Shown here one piece after another: positions 45,101 to 53,642 of a DNA stretch of 64,000 nucleotides. This stretch comes from Paludibaculum fermentans (GTDB taxonomy: Bacteria; Acidobacteriota; Terriglobia; Bryobacterales; Bryobacteraceae), in contig NZ_CP063849.1 of assembly GCF_015277775.1 (NCBI RefSeq), positions 2,356,001 through 2,420,000 of the forward strand, read 5' to 3'. The number at the start of each line of letters is the position of its first letter. Position 1 is the first letter of the stretch. The notes under the pieces are model-generated. The model worked only from the letters and a program-made list of their open reading frames with translations. It was not told the DNA's origin and searched no databases. The position numbers were made by a program, and so were the translations under genes.

Positions 45101-45589
45101 CCACGTCACGCTATCGTCGAGCTCGATGGGCAGCGCGGGCTGGCTTCCCTGCGCCTCGTGGAGGGCGCAATCGAAGTCATCCGCACTCGCCATGAACCGC
45201 GACATCTCCCTGTTGCCGGTGAGTGCCCGATAGCTGTCGGTGACCGGCTTTCGAAACGATGGCGCCGCTGCTCCAACGGCCACCGGACGCGGGACAATGC
45301 GGAACTCCCCTCTGAGCGCAGCCAGCAGAGCCGCCTTGTTCAGAGGCTCGGGTTCCAGCACCAGGGGACCCACCGGCTCTGCGTCGGCCGCCTGCGGCAG
45401 ACTGTCCGGATGGTCGATCAACTGCGCCGTGAAGACGAGATTGGCTGCCGCGAAAGCCGGTTGGCCGGCCGCGAGCGCTTCATTCGGATCCCCTTTCGGC
45501 AGGCACAGGAAGCGTACCCGGACGGTCCCATCGCTCCAGCGTTGCGGAAAGGTCAGCAGGCTCAGGCGGGCAGGGGTAGGTGCTGGCAT
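42143..45589 (-). CDS. very large protein of unknown function, partner of the next gene
   Basis: 1148 residues, no signal peptide or membrane helix, Ala/Pro/Asp-rich and predicted mostly beta. I do not recognise a family. Visible landmarks: ARLSLLTFPQRWSDGTVRVR at the start; a segment resembling a fibronectin-III strand (LRYGATYEFRVRLADLTRGG, about residue 430); and near the C-terminus GMYTYEIRLGHTEARWCTAQ and VLYARVRQTDGKAW. It starts 13 bp downstream of the 1478-residue gene and is clearly cotranscribed with it. Both have normal composition for this genome. The role is unknown; a cytoplasmic or non-classically exported complex is an inference. Confidence 0.6.
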   Translation of the reverse strand: MPAPTPARLSLLTFPQRWSDGTVRVRFLCLPKGDPNEALAAGQPAFAAANLVFTAQLIDHPDSLPQAADAEPVGPLVLEPEPLNKAALLAALRGEFRIVPRPVAVGAAAPSFRKPVTDSYRALTGNREMSRFMASADDFDCALHEAQGSQPALPIELDDSVTWGRIVAMVLKQPALAEACGFIGQATVTVPDPARLAKGGWLYIDLDASSDYFGAAAGFRSVYAARLPALNENRTLYAAVLFPVDGADPADDVYREAERYSAGFSRMVHCAQTDDGGDAIRLAWDDEQVAEWLNRQVNPAFTAPMGTAGYRVDVRRRGDDAWNSLQQIASVGDLTVGAERIGPFAGDAVVEVAPVQISPALAGQYWMPPYFATWRGSSLALTDQDLVELHQHPLLDDPAAQAHKLGRDKVFVPVADKAVPLRYGATYEFRVRLADLTRGGPVAEDVVALPADSITSIAFRRRRRPGQIHVLARPSKDSPSIQIAKPRLGYPEALFTGDATFADLKNDFGTAPEREFGVPDPDVLQVGILVEVRALAGDEAQWLPLYSTRRPFDADEIAIPVKAEDHATLAAFAELQPDNGPLAIPTARAIRLTLTAIGRDDADYFEPEAARVGLPITIELRAEAVAEQPLFSALDLPLRGFFFQPPPADGTVANPLERMAQELGLNHSRVTITGRPGHRTIFSASSELQHTLGSEASAITFASNADAVGRWVNAVKFTVARDWTWDGLANGRFEVRRIVKQPNRADVERLAGQVVLPRSLAQQARTGVATGPRAAQRQFTDIFFFDAFDPKPAAGEFPAELRFEYRIEAAFQGGAPAPAPEILPELLLPVTTQPVQVPKLVSAGIALSEYVPADDYSSTNQRVRSLWVEFEEAPNDPDDAYFVRILADAPDPMLTLEVFPETVETPLPLDPEWMRLIVPGQPRDNNGLNAMGGLAQNTPDGRHWIVPLPEGLGSSSPELFGMYTYEIRLGHTEARWCTAQGRHGPALRVAGVQHPAPPLACQAARTERAVRVRASFATPVYKGRNVRPQVPRTQLWAVLYARVRQTDGKAWRNLLLTHLTLPPPAALFNAGPEGNAAVLFGEGEVEIGTVRQMLRRVGLPEDAPLTVLAVECFGGVQDVNPAPDPVGADLGFARMLRVSPLVPVPDAC

Positions 45590-45602
45590 GGGGAGTGGCT
45601 CC

Positions 45603-48600
45603 TCAGATAGCGGCGGTCAACGCCAGGGCTCCACCGCCAAGCGGCAGCGCGGCGAGCCTCAGTGGAATGTTCTGCTCGAATTGCGTTCGAATGTCGACGT
45701 CTTCTTCGATCAGCCAGGCGACCTGGACTGTAGCCACCACGCGGATGTCGGCGAAGATCGTGACGTTCTCGAAATCCGCCCGCAGGATCCGGGCCATGGC
45801 CTGCACGGCGAACGAGAAGCCGATCAGTCCGCCCAACAGCTTGGCGCGAGCCTCAAGCCCCAGCAGGACGCCCGGCTGCAGCGTCTCCGGGATCAGCGTA
45901 TAGCCGTAAACGATGGTGACCTCCACCTCTAGCAAATTCTTGATGAGGTCCCCGCCCAGCGACGTGGTCATGCCCAGGCCGAGTTCAATCGTCGGGCTGC
46001 CGTCTTCCTTGATTTCCAAAGCGAAGCGGAACATGCCACCGGCATAAACCAGGGGTGGAATAACGCCTTGCTGGATGTCTCCCTGGAACTCGGCCAGCAG
46101 TCGCCCGCGGGTCGATCCGCTCAGGGCCGCCTCCAGTTGGCCAGTCACATGGAATTCGCCATAGAACTTGCCCACGCCGATGTCGATACGCTCGTTGGGC
46201 CCCTCGCCCAGCCGGAACTTCAGGCTGAGCACCACAATGAACGACGGGCTTGGCCCTGAACCTGCCGTGACGTCCACATCGAAATCCAGTCCGAGGTTCA
46301 CAAACTGCTTCAGCGCGTTGACGATCTCCCGCAGCGCATCCAGTGCCGGGCCGAAGTCGAGCGACGGCTTCTGCAGCTTGCCCAGTTCTCCGCTGATGGC
46401 GCTGTAGTTCGTCTTGATGACGAAGATCTTGCCGAAAGGATCGATCTCAATATTGATGTCGTTGGGCGTGACGCCGATCTCCCAGGGCTTTCCCTCCAGC
46501 GCGGAATCGATGATGCCGCTGAGTTTCGGGGCATCCGGAAACAGCCGCTGGATCGCCCACTCTCCGCCCTTGGCCAGGTCCGGCAGCGGAGCCGTCAGGT
46601 CAAAGCCGGCGTTGGACATCCGCCAGTCGTTCACGCCGGAAATGTCGAAAGCGGCGGCCTGCGCCGCACGCAGGGAGTAGACACTGCGCGGGAAGACGCC
46701 CGTCGCCTGCGCCAAAGACATCGGGTCCGCGACGGCCGGCGCCGCGGTCCGCAGAACGCCAGGCTCCAGCGGATTCACTGAGGGCACCGGGAACAACACA
46801 CGGCTGGTGGGCGTCGTCATCAACAGGCCATACTCAGTCGCCGGACGGCTTCGATTCGCATCCGCCGGATCACGGAAAGTGTACGGCTGGCCGGTCAGCC
46901 GGATCACGGGAATGCCGCGCCTCGGATCAACGGCCGATGCTTCCCCCGCACTGCTCACGCCCACCGCGCTCCACTGGCCCGCCCTTGGCAGTTTCGGCGA
47001 GCCGTAGGCAGCCACCACGAATCCGGGCGCCGCTCCGTTGTCTTTCGGTGCCACTCCGGCGAAGAGCCCGGAGACCTGCATGTCGAGAGTCCCACCCACC
47101 CGGATTCCGATATCCGCCGGGCCGCCGAGGACACCCTTCACTGCGGCAAACAGCAAAGCCATCCGATTGGCCGTCGGAGCGGCCAGCGGCCCCGTCGGCA
47201 GCACTTGGATGTAGCCGGCCTGGTTGTAAACCGGCACACGGCCGGCCTGCCCGCCCGCCGTCACGTTCTCCAGTTCGGCATCGCAATCGTAAAGCACTTC
47301 CTGCCAGACGGAGCCATCCGGAAGCGTCAGCAGCGGCGTGCCGGGAAGGCGGATCCGCCGGATCTTCCGGTACGCAATCACCACGCCCTTCTCGAACTTG
47401 GCCGGGCTCTCGAACAGTCCGTCGTCAACGGCCACCCAGCCGCTGTCGAAACGCAAAACGCGCCCCGAGTTGCGCCGCTCCATCACAATGCTGCGCACCA
47501 GGTGCGCCTCGCAGGGCGCCAGGATGGTTCTGGCCTGGATCACCTCCAGTGAGGTCCGGCCGATCATCACATCAAAGCGCGCTTGCGTAATCCCGACAGG
47601 CGCGTCCCTGCGCCAGTCGCTGAACGTGCTCAGCCCATAGCCCGAGAGATCCGCCTGGTGCAGCGGAAGGAAATCATGGAGCTCGTCCATCTGCAGGTTG
47701 ATGCCCGGATCGTCCACGACACTGGCCAGGCCGGCCGCGTTGGGACGCAGGTTCTGCATCTGGCGCAGCGACCCCGCCATCGTCCGGGCCGGATCCGGCG
47801 GCACCGGCGGATCAGCCGGCCTGAGCCTGCTGGACTTCAGCCGCAACTGGCGCGCCGAAGCCATCTCCGGTCCGAACTCCACCGCGTGCAGCGAGGCCTC
47901 CGTCGCAGTGCTCAGGAACTGCAGCACCTCCAGCGAATCGAATCGCGCGAACGCGCGCAGCCCAAACGGCAGCGAGAACATCACTCCACAGCGTTCACGG
48001 TCCCGCGCCGACTGCACCCACTCCCGGGCGACGACACCCGGCAGCACGGGAACCAGCTTGACGCTCTTCGATCCAGCCAGTGTTCGTGCCCCGTTCGTCT
48101 TCGACGCCAGTTCCACGGGCCCGGCTTGCACCGGCTCCCATAGCACCTGTGGCTGCATCAGCAATCGCATCCCGCTCAGTTGCAGGTTCAGTTGATTGCC
48201 GCGAATCGTAGGCTCAAGACGCCCCAGCGATTCCATCGCCACACCGAGATGATCTTCGTTGCTCGATAGATCCAGCAGGCTCAGCGACTCTCGATGGGTC
48301 CCCAAATGCCCGTCGAAGAGCTCCCGCAGAGTGGCGTCTTCATCCGCCGGAACCACCCCGGGCTCGGGAAAGAGGACTCGGCGCTCCAACCGGCTCTCGA
48401 TGCTAGGCGTGGCCGCGGCCTGCCAGGTGAGCGTGGTGGAAAGCGCCGCCTGCTGGGCCTGCCCGGCATCCGGCGGGTTCCAGTTCGTAGCGTATGGATC
48501 CGGCAGGCTGGGCTGGGCCAGCACCACATCGAACGAATAGATAGCCGTGCCGTCGGGCACTTTGGCGGCCCCGTCGTAGGCGCCCAGCAGCACCAGCCGG

Positions 48601-50039
48601 GAGGGCTGCCTGACCGTCAGATATAGGTTTTCCAGCGCCAACCCCTCGGCCGTGGTTCCAGGATCCCGGTTGGCCACGGCAGCGAGGAACAATCCGTTTG
48701 CCCGCGCCAGAATTGCGAAATTCTCCAGCCGGCTCTCCAAACTGAACGGACTGCCTGTTGCCCGCAGCGGCAGGTCCCAGCGGTTCGTGATCGTGCCGCC
48801 TTCGTGAACCACAACCATGTCTCCACGCTCGCGTTCGCTCTGATACAGGACCCGGGTGATCGGCTCCGGCCCGAACACCACCCGGCTGAGCGCCGGGTTC
48901 CAGAGCTCCAACTCCATCCGGCCCGTCCCTTCAGCCCGTCGTCCCTCCATCAGGATGCAATCGGCGCAGGCCGTCATCACGGCGTCCTGCGAACGCAGCG
49001 ATCCGCCCGTTAGCCCCGCGGGGTGAAAGGCGAGTCGTCCGGCCAGCACAATCTGGACAGCTCCGCCATCAGCCGCTTCACCCAGGTTGGCCGGTGCGCC
49101 CGCATCCAGGGGCAGCGACCACACAGCCAACGTCGCATCGCAGCTGCCCGCAAGCTGCACGGCCGTCGACAGGTTGCCTTCGATCGTCCACGGCAGGCTC
49201 GCGGGGCCGAATGGAAATCGGACAGAAACACCATCGCTGGTGGGTGCGCCTCCCCCTTCGTTGAACACGAGCGCTGATCCGAAACCCTCTACCCCAATCG
49301 CGCCGGAAGCCGTTGGCCGGCCGTCCGAACGGACCTCCAGTGTCTGTGGCAGCGTGATCGAAGCCCCGCTTACATCGGACCCGCCGGCCTCGCCGGCTGG
49401 TGGCGGCTCGGGCTCAACGCTCAGCACCCACTGCGCGTTCGGGTTGACCAGGATCCTGCCGGCAATGGACGCCGCCGCGGCGGTAGTGGTGAAGGTGCCG
49501 CCGGCAATGCGCAGGCCGGCCATGCCCGCCGCGCCGGCGACCAGGAACCGGGCCCGAATCCAAACCGTTCCAGCCGGGATGGCAAATGCCTCGCCCCCGG
49601 GCTGCGGCGCCGTCGCAGAGGGCAGCAGCAGCAGGACCTCAGGCGTGGGATTGCCGTTGGGCTGCCGGACATGTACCGCCTGGAAGGCGGCGCTTTGAAA
49701 GATGAGGAATCGCGACAGATGCCCTGCCCTGTCAGCGAATGGCCCGAAGACGCGCGACGGGCGCATCGCATCGGACGAAGGCGTCAGCTCATTGTTCTGC
49801 AGGAAACGGGCGCGCACTCCGTCCGCCACAAACTGCGCGGCAAGCGCGGCACCTGCCGTAAGCGCAGCCGCAATCGCGGGATCCATCGACGAATCCACAG
49901 GCACCGGAATCCCGGGATTCTGCTGGATCAGGACCGCCGCCAGGAATCGGCGCAGCTCAGCCAGGTCCGCTGGCTCGGTGCCGGCAACCGGCTGCAGGGC
50001 AGCGGTGAGAGCGATCAATTGGTCCGTAACCGGGTTCAT
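45603..50039 (-). CDS. giant protein of unknown function (1478 residues)
   Basis: Start ATG at 50039 is supported by AAGGAG seven bases upstream (spacer TTCGCC) and by the clean N-terminus MNPVTDQLIALTAALQPVAG; the frame stays open upstream without a ribosome site. There is no signal peptide. Residues about 1-110 are helical. The long middle is Gly/Ala/Pro-rich beta. The last 250 residues alternate polar and hydrophobic residues (RIDIGVGKFYGEFHVTGQLE, IELGLGMTTSLGGDL, VTIVYGYTLIPETL), as in beta-barrels or beta-helices. I recognise no domain. It forms a two-gene unit with the 1148-residue gene downstream, and nothing else nearby suggests its job. Confidence 0.6.
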   Translation of the reverse strand: MNPVTDQLIALTAALQPVAGTEPADLAELRRFLAAVLIQQNPGIPVPVDSSMDPAIAAALTAGAALAAQFVADGVRARFLQNNELTPSSDAMRPSRVFGPFADRAGHLSRFLIFQSAAFQAVHVRQPNGNPTPEVLLLLPSATAPQPGGEAFAIPAGTVWIRARFLVAGAAGMAGLRIAGGTFTTTAAAASIAGRILVNPNAQWVLSVEPEPPPAGEAGGSDVSGASITLPQTLEVRSDGRPTASGAIGVEGFGSALVFNEGGGAPTSDGVSVRFPFGPASLPWTIEGNLSTAVQLAGSCDATLAVWSLPLDAGAPANLGEAADGGAVQIVLAGRLAFHPAGLTGGSLRSQDAVMTACADCILMEGRRAEGTGRMELELWNPALSRVVFGPEPITRVLYQSERERGDMVVVHEGGTITNRWDLPLRATGSPFSLESRLENFAILARANGLFLAAVANRDPGTTAEGLALENLYLTVRQPSRLVLLGAYDGAAKVPDGTAIYSFDVVLAQPSLPDPYATNWNPPDAGQAQQAALSTTLTWQAAATPSIESRLERRVLFPEPGVVPADEDATLRELFDGHLGTHRESLSLLDLSSNEDHLGVAMESLGRLEPTIRGNQLNLQLSGMRLLMQPQVLWEPVQAGPVELASKTNGARTLAGSKSVKLVPVLPGVVAREWVQSARDRERCGVMFSLPFGLRAFARFDSLEVLQFLSTATEASLHAVEFGPEMASARQLRLKSSRLRPADPPVPPDPARTMAGSLRQMQNLRPNAAGLASVVDDPGINLQMDELHDFLPLHQADLSGYGLSTFSDWRRDAPVGITQARFDVMIGRTSLEVIQARTILAPCEAHLVRSIVMERRNSGRVLRFDSGWVAVDDGLFESPAKFEKGVVIAYRKIRRIRLPGTPLLTLPDGSVWQEVLYDCDAELENVTAGGQAGRVPVYNQAGYIQVLPTGPLAAPTANRMALLFAAVKGVLGGPADIGIRVGGTLDMQVSGLFAGVAPKDNGAAPGFVVAAYGSPKLPRAGQWSAVGVSSAGEASAVDPRRGIPVIRLTGQPYTFRDPADANRSRPATEYGLLMTTPTSRVLFPVPSVNPLEPGVLRTAAPAVADPMSLAQATGVFPRSVYSLRAAQAAAFDISGVNDWRMSNAGFDLTAPLPDLAKGGEWAIQRLFPDAPKLSGIIDSALEGKPWEIGVTPNDINIEIDPFGKIFVIKTNYSAISGELGKLQKPSLDFGPALDALREIVNALKQFVNLGLDFDVDVTAGSGPSPSFIVVLSLKFRLGEGPNERIDIGVGKFYGEFHVTGQLEAALSGSTRGRLLAEFQGDIQQGVIPPLVYAGGMFRFALEIKEDGSPTIELGLGMTTSLGGDLIKNLLEVEVTIVYGYTLIPETLQPGVLLGLEARAKLLGGLIGFSFAVQAMARILRADFENVTIFADIRVVATVQVAWLIEEDVDIRTQFEQNIPLRLAALPLGGGALALTAAI

Positions 50040-50762
50040 GGCGAACTCCTTGTTTGAAGCGCAGACCAGTTGTGCAAGAACGGTTGGTTGACTGATTCGG
50101 CGACTGGACGATACGACGGCGGTCCCAGGGCTCCAACTGTAACAGCATCCGGCCGGACTTTCGCAAGGAATTCCAGTAAACTCGCGGCAATTTATGCCAA
50201 CCGGCCGCTCATCGCAAAGCCAGTTCAGGCAGGCTGAATCCAAGCGCGCAGGCGAATACCCGGAGAATCATGGGCCGAAATCGCCCAACCTCGGCCGCCT
50301 CCGGCTGGCCGCCAAGGCAAACCAAACCGCAACGAACCCCGACCGCAAGGGAGTGGTCCCCGCCGCGTTGCGAACCGCGACTGAATTGAGCCGCGACCGT
50401 CAGGGTTTGTGAAATAATCCCTCTTCGCGAAAACGGGCAAAAATGCAAGCGAGAATGGCATCGCCAGAGGCCCTGGGAGCGATCGCAGCGGGTCGCCTAA
50501 TGGTTTGAGTACCCCCCTGCGGGGGCTCTGGTTGCGCGTATTCGATTTTTTCACAGTCCCGTCAGGGAGCGGAGGAGCCACCGAAAGACCCCACCCAGTG
50601 CAGCAACGCCACCCTCTGCCCGCGAGTCCTCAGCCGGCACATGCCGCGCCCGTCCGCTCAATCCGGAATCGGCCTTGGCCAAATCATGAACCCCATGCTC
50701 AACCAGGCTTGAGCTGGGCCTCGCGTCCGTCTGCGCAGCCGCGAGGCCTCCAATCACCCAAC
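50040..50762. other. 723-bp intergenic region with short repeats
   Basis: No supported gene. It holds the promoter of the giant gene (reading left) and three variants of a motif built around CGACCG(C/T)(A/C)AGGG(AGTGG), at 50337-50356, 50388-50411 and 50557-50572. A GC hairpin CCCCC-CTGC-GGGGG sits near 50513-50526. Similar motif content at 40184-40203 suggests a dispersed genomic repeat family. Confidence 0.5.
50337..50572. repeat. cluster of CGACCG-CAAGGGAG-type motifs
   Basis: CCCCGACCGCAAGGGAGTGG (50337-50356), GCCGCGACCGTCAGGG (50390-50405) and TCCCGTCAGGGAGCGG (50557-50572) share a common core with variations. They lie in noncoding sequence only. Confidence 0.45.
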
Positions 50763-51656
50763 CTACCCGGGCCCGTGACCCTCGAGAAACGGCCCGACCC
50801 GGGCCCGGATCTCGTGCAGATGGGTAAACAGGCTCACATGCGCACCGCCCTCCAGGGCTAGCAATTCCGCCCGCGGCAGCCTGCCCGCCAGCGATCGCGA
50901 ATCCGCAAACGGCACCACCTCGTCCGCCGTACCGTGTACCAACAGCACCGGCTGGCCGATCTGCTCCACGGGGTACTCAAACGGCCGGCGCGACTGCACG
51001 ATGTCGTTCTGCGTGCCCGGCAGCCGCTGCGCCAGATGCTCCATCGTGCTCAACTGCAGCTCCGTGAGCAGAGGACCCGCCACCGGATCGGCCAGCGTTC
51101 GGCGGCACAGCTCGGGATCCAGGATCGCGCGCCGCGCCGATTCCTCCGGGCGCTGGGCCGCCTTCTCACGCAATCTGGCCGTCAACCACGGCAGGCGCGC
51201 CATCCACTTCAGCAGGTGGAATCGCAGTGGCAGTTTCACACGCAGCTGCGCAGTGCACGCCGAAACGAGCACCAGTCCCCGGCAGCGCCTTCCATGCCGC
51301 AGCGCAAACTGCAGCGCGCATTGCCCACCCCCGGAGATCGCAAGCACCGCAGCATGCCGGAGCCCCAGGGCGTCCAGCAGCGCCGCGCACAGATCCGCCT
51401 GCTGTTCCGGAGCGGCCGCCTCACCCAACGGCGTCCCTAGATAACCGGGCCTGGACACGGCCACAACTTGGAAGCCGACGCCCGCCAAGGCTGCTCGCGC
51501 CAGCATCGCGCTCTGGTCGTAACCGCCCATCGCTCCGTGCAGGGCCAGGACAACCGGACCCTCGCCCCACACGGCACACTCCGCCACTCCGAGCGCTGTC
51601 TCAATCAGCACCGGCTGAGGCTTCGCGCCAAGGCCCCGCCCGGCTGTCGCACTCAT
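50763..51656 (-). CDS. alpha/beta-hydrolase
   Basis: 297 residues from the ATG at 51656, which overlaps the DUF2087 gene stop (ATGA); the longer frame upstream lies inside that gene. The oxyanion region is VVLALHGAMGGYDQS. The nucleophile elbow is AISGGGQ, with Ala in place of the usual first Gly of GxSxG. LLVHGTADEVVPF supplies the catalytic Asp, and EGGAHVSLF the likely His. Probably an esterase or lipase-like hydrolase of small substrates. It is in a two-gene operon with a DUF2087 protein. Confidence 0.82.
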   Translation of the reverse strand: MSATAGRGLGAKPQPVLIETALGVAECAVWGEGPVVLALHGAMGGYDQSAMLARAALAGVGFQVVAVSRPGYLGTPLGEAAAPEQQADLCAALLDALGLRHAAVLAISGGGQCALQFALRHGRRCRGLVLVSACTAQLRVKLPLRFHLLKWMARLPWLTARLREKAAQRPEESARRAILDPELCRRTLADPVAGPLLTELQLSTMEHLAQRLPGTQNDIVQSRRPFEYPVEQIGQPVLLVHGTADEVVPFADSRSLAGRLPRAELLALEGGAHVSLFTHLHEIRARVGPFLEGHGPG

Positions 51657-52216
51657 TGCGCCCTCCCGCCGGCTGCCTCTTGGCGCGCCGCGAGATGGCG
51701 GATCAGCGCAACCGCCGTGACGGGCGGCTGCCGCTCGACCCTGCGGTACTGGCGTCCGTCCGCCGTCCGGCTCACCAGCGACCGGTCGCACAGTTCACGC
51801 CGCAGCAACGCGTGGTCGCCGAACAGATGGCCGGCCCGCAGTTGCCCGCTGAGCTGCGCCTCACTGAGATCCTGTTTCACCGGCAGCCGGGACCAGAAGA
51901 CCCACAGGCACAGCTCGCGCAGGCTCTCCTTGGCGGGCCACTGTTCCAGCCGGCCGCGCGCGTCGAAGTACGCGGCCAGCCGCTTCACCAGAACGTAATC
52001 AACCGGAGGCGCGGCGGGCTGTGCCTCGCGCAACAGATTCTCGGCGGCGGCCTGCGCGCGCAGGCTCTGAAAATTCCGATGCCCGGCGGAACGCGCCAGC
52101 ATATTCAACAGTTCGAGGTGACTGGGTGTGTGATCGCACTGCACAAGCTGGTCGCGCAACGCGCGCGCCAAAGCAGAAAGATCATTCGTGGAAAAGGGAA
52201 TGGAAACCCTGGACAT
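51653..52216 (-). CDS. DUF2087-domain protein
   Basis: 187 residues. The C-terminal half has the DUF2087 pattern (LAAYFDARGRLEQWPAKESL, LCLWVFWSRL, RELCDRSLVSRTADGRQYRR). The N-terminal half is helical (LLNMLARSAGHRNFQSLRAQ). DUF2087 is often found fused to or beside transcription regulators; its function is undetermined. It overlaps the hydrolase gene by 4 bp. Confidence 0.75.
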   Translation of the reverse strand: MSRVSIPFSTNDLSALARALRDQLVQCDHTPSHLELLNMLARSAGHRNFQSLRAQAAAENLLREAQPAAPPVDYVLVKRLAAYFDARGRLEQWPAKESLRELCLWVFWSRLPVKQDLSEAQLSGQLRAGHLFGDHALLRRELCDRSLVSRTADGRQYRRVERQPPVTAVALIRHLAARQEAAGGRAQ

Positions 52217-52730
52217 CGCTTATCCTTCTTCGAATTCGCACTGGAATTGGAAACCCGCAGGCTGCGGAGCCCGAGGTCTTGCGCCGGTCCGGATTGGACT
52301 GTCGGGGGTCGCTGTCTTCCGACTCGGCACAGGATAAGGTGTCGGTCGATACTGGGAACCTGGCAGGTTTAGCTCCCCTCGCGGGGCCGCGACGCCTTGG
52401 TGAACTGCCGACCGTTTTTCATTCTAATAGAAGCTCTCTTTATCTGCAATAGGCGGCGCTAGTTTGTCAGCAGCCCTCGGCAGCCTGTCTCCTGTTTCCC
52501 GGGCGCCATCCCCGCAACAGCCTGATCCGGGCAGCGTCAGCCGTAGGTCCGGGCAGCGTCAGCCGTAGGTCCGGGCAGCGTCAGCCGTAGGTCCGGGCAG
52601 CGTCAGCCGTATCCCTGGAGCAGCAACCGCACAATTCGGCTCCGGCGCCTCGCCTTCAAACACAGGCCAAGGAATGCGCTACACTGCCTGACACGTCGGC
52701 TGGGCAGCTGTTCAACCGTCAGAGGAGCCC
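52217..52730. other. 514-bp intergenic region with a tandem repeat
   Basis: No supported gene. The left part is the promoter region of the DUF2087 operon, including an AT-rich stretch near 52420-52445. The right part holds four 22-bp repeats (separate entry) and then the leader of the plus-strand gene, with AGAGGAG just before the ATG at 52731. Confidence 0.5.
52526..52611. repeat. 22-bp tandem repeat, 3.9 copies
   Basis: The unit TCCGGGCAGCGTCAGCCGTA plus GG occurs at 52526-52547, 52548-52569, 52570-52591 and, without the last GG, at 52592-52611. The copies are identical. There are no spacers, so this is not a CRISPR. Confidence 0.9.
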
Positions 52731-53642
52731 ATGTTCATCCAGAACTTCATGAACCGGCCGCATGGTTTTGCCAGCCTCCACTGCGTCTACCCCAACGCGG
52801 ATCCCGTCGCGCGGTTGGACCAGTTGCACTCTGTCAATCTCGCGGGCGGCGGCAATTTCACCGAAATCCGGGGAGAAAACAAGGTCTCCTTCTGTCAAAT
52901 CCTGCCATGCGCCATGGTGAATCCGCTCCCCTCCGATCTCTCGCCCATCGTCTCCTACACCAACGACATCGGGCTCTGGGTGATGAGGATCACGCACAAC
53001 CGGCCCGGCCCGTCGGCTGTACCGGCTTACTACCTCCCCTGGCGCAAGGATCACATGATGCGCATGAAACTGAAGCCCAGCCCGAACCATCCGAAGCAGG
53101 AGCTCGGAATTACCCTGGATCCGGATCTCTTCGTGACGGCCGCGCTGCAGGGCTGCACGGTAATCGTCTCCGGCGAGCCCGCCCAACCGCTCGTCTACCA
53201 CTTGAACGCGGCTTCGGTGAGGGGAGCAGGCGGCGAAACTTTTGCAGGCGACGACGCGGATTTTGCAGTGGCCGCCCAGGCCAAGATCGGCCACATGCAG
53301 AACCTGTTCGGGCAGGCGCAGGCGCAACAACCGAAGGAAGGACCCGTGGTCGGCGGGATTCGCCAGCCACCGGTGAATGTCGTCACGCAGGGAGCGCACG
53401 TCACGGACTACATGCGTGGAATTCAGCCGGGGCCGCACGCAGCCTTGCGGAACTACTACAGCCGGCTCCTGGGCGTTCGCAATCCGTCCGTCGAGCAGTA
53501 TGGGACCGTCTTCGGCATCCGCACCCTGGGCACCTGGAAGTTCTACCGGCAGACCCGGAACCGCGTGGGCTACCGGCCAGCCGATGGCGCCCCCTATGTC
53601 TACACCTGGATGGATCCCGTCTGCAGCCGATTCTGGCCGTAG
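52731..53642 (+). CDS. unknown protein with a CNF/BLF1-like Cys-His arrangement
   Basis: 303 residues without a signal peptide, preceded by AGAGGAG. Residues 138-160 read AALQGCTVIVSG... and then VYHLNA: Cys142 and His157 are 15 residues apart, and each lies in a beta-strand-like context. CNF1-type and BLF1-type glutamine deamidases use a Cys after (L)xGC and a His 12-15 residues later, so a papain-like deamidase or transglutaminase fold is possible. The C-terminal 70 residues contain TVFGIRTLGTWKFYRQTRNR. No secretion system or immunity gene is beside it. The call rests on one short motif and needs structural support. Confidence 0.5.
   Translation: MFIQNFMNRPHGFASLHCVYPNADPVARLDQLHSVNLAGGGNFTEIRGENKVSFCQILPCAMVNPLPSDLSPIVSYTNDIGLWVMRITHNRPGPSAVPAYYLPWRKDHMMRMKLKPSPNHPKQELGITLDPDLFVTAALQGCTVIVSGEPAQPLVYHLNAASVRGAGGETFAGDDADFAVAAQAKIGHMQNLFGQAQAQQPKEGPVVGGIRQPPVNVVTQGAHVTDYMRGIQPGPHAALRNYYSRLLGVRNPSVEQYGTVFGIRTLGTWKFYRQTRNRVGYRPADGAPYVYTWMDPVCSRFWP

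Noticed and set aside
52526-52611. Possible CRISPR array
   Set aside because: The units are directly adjacent without spacers and no cas genes are present.
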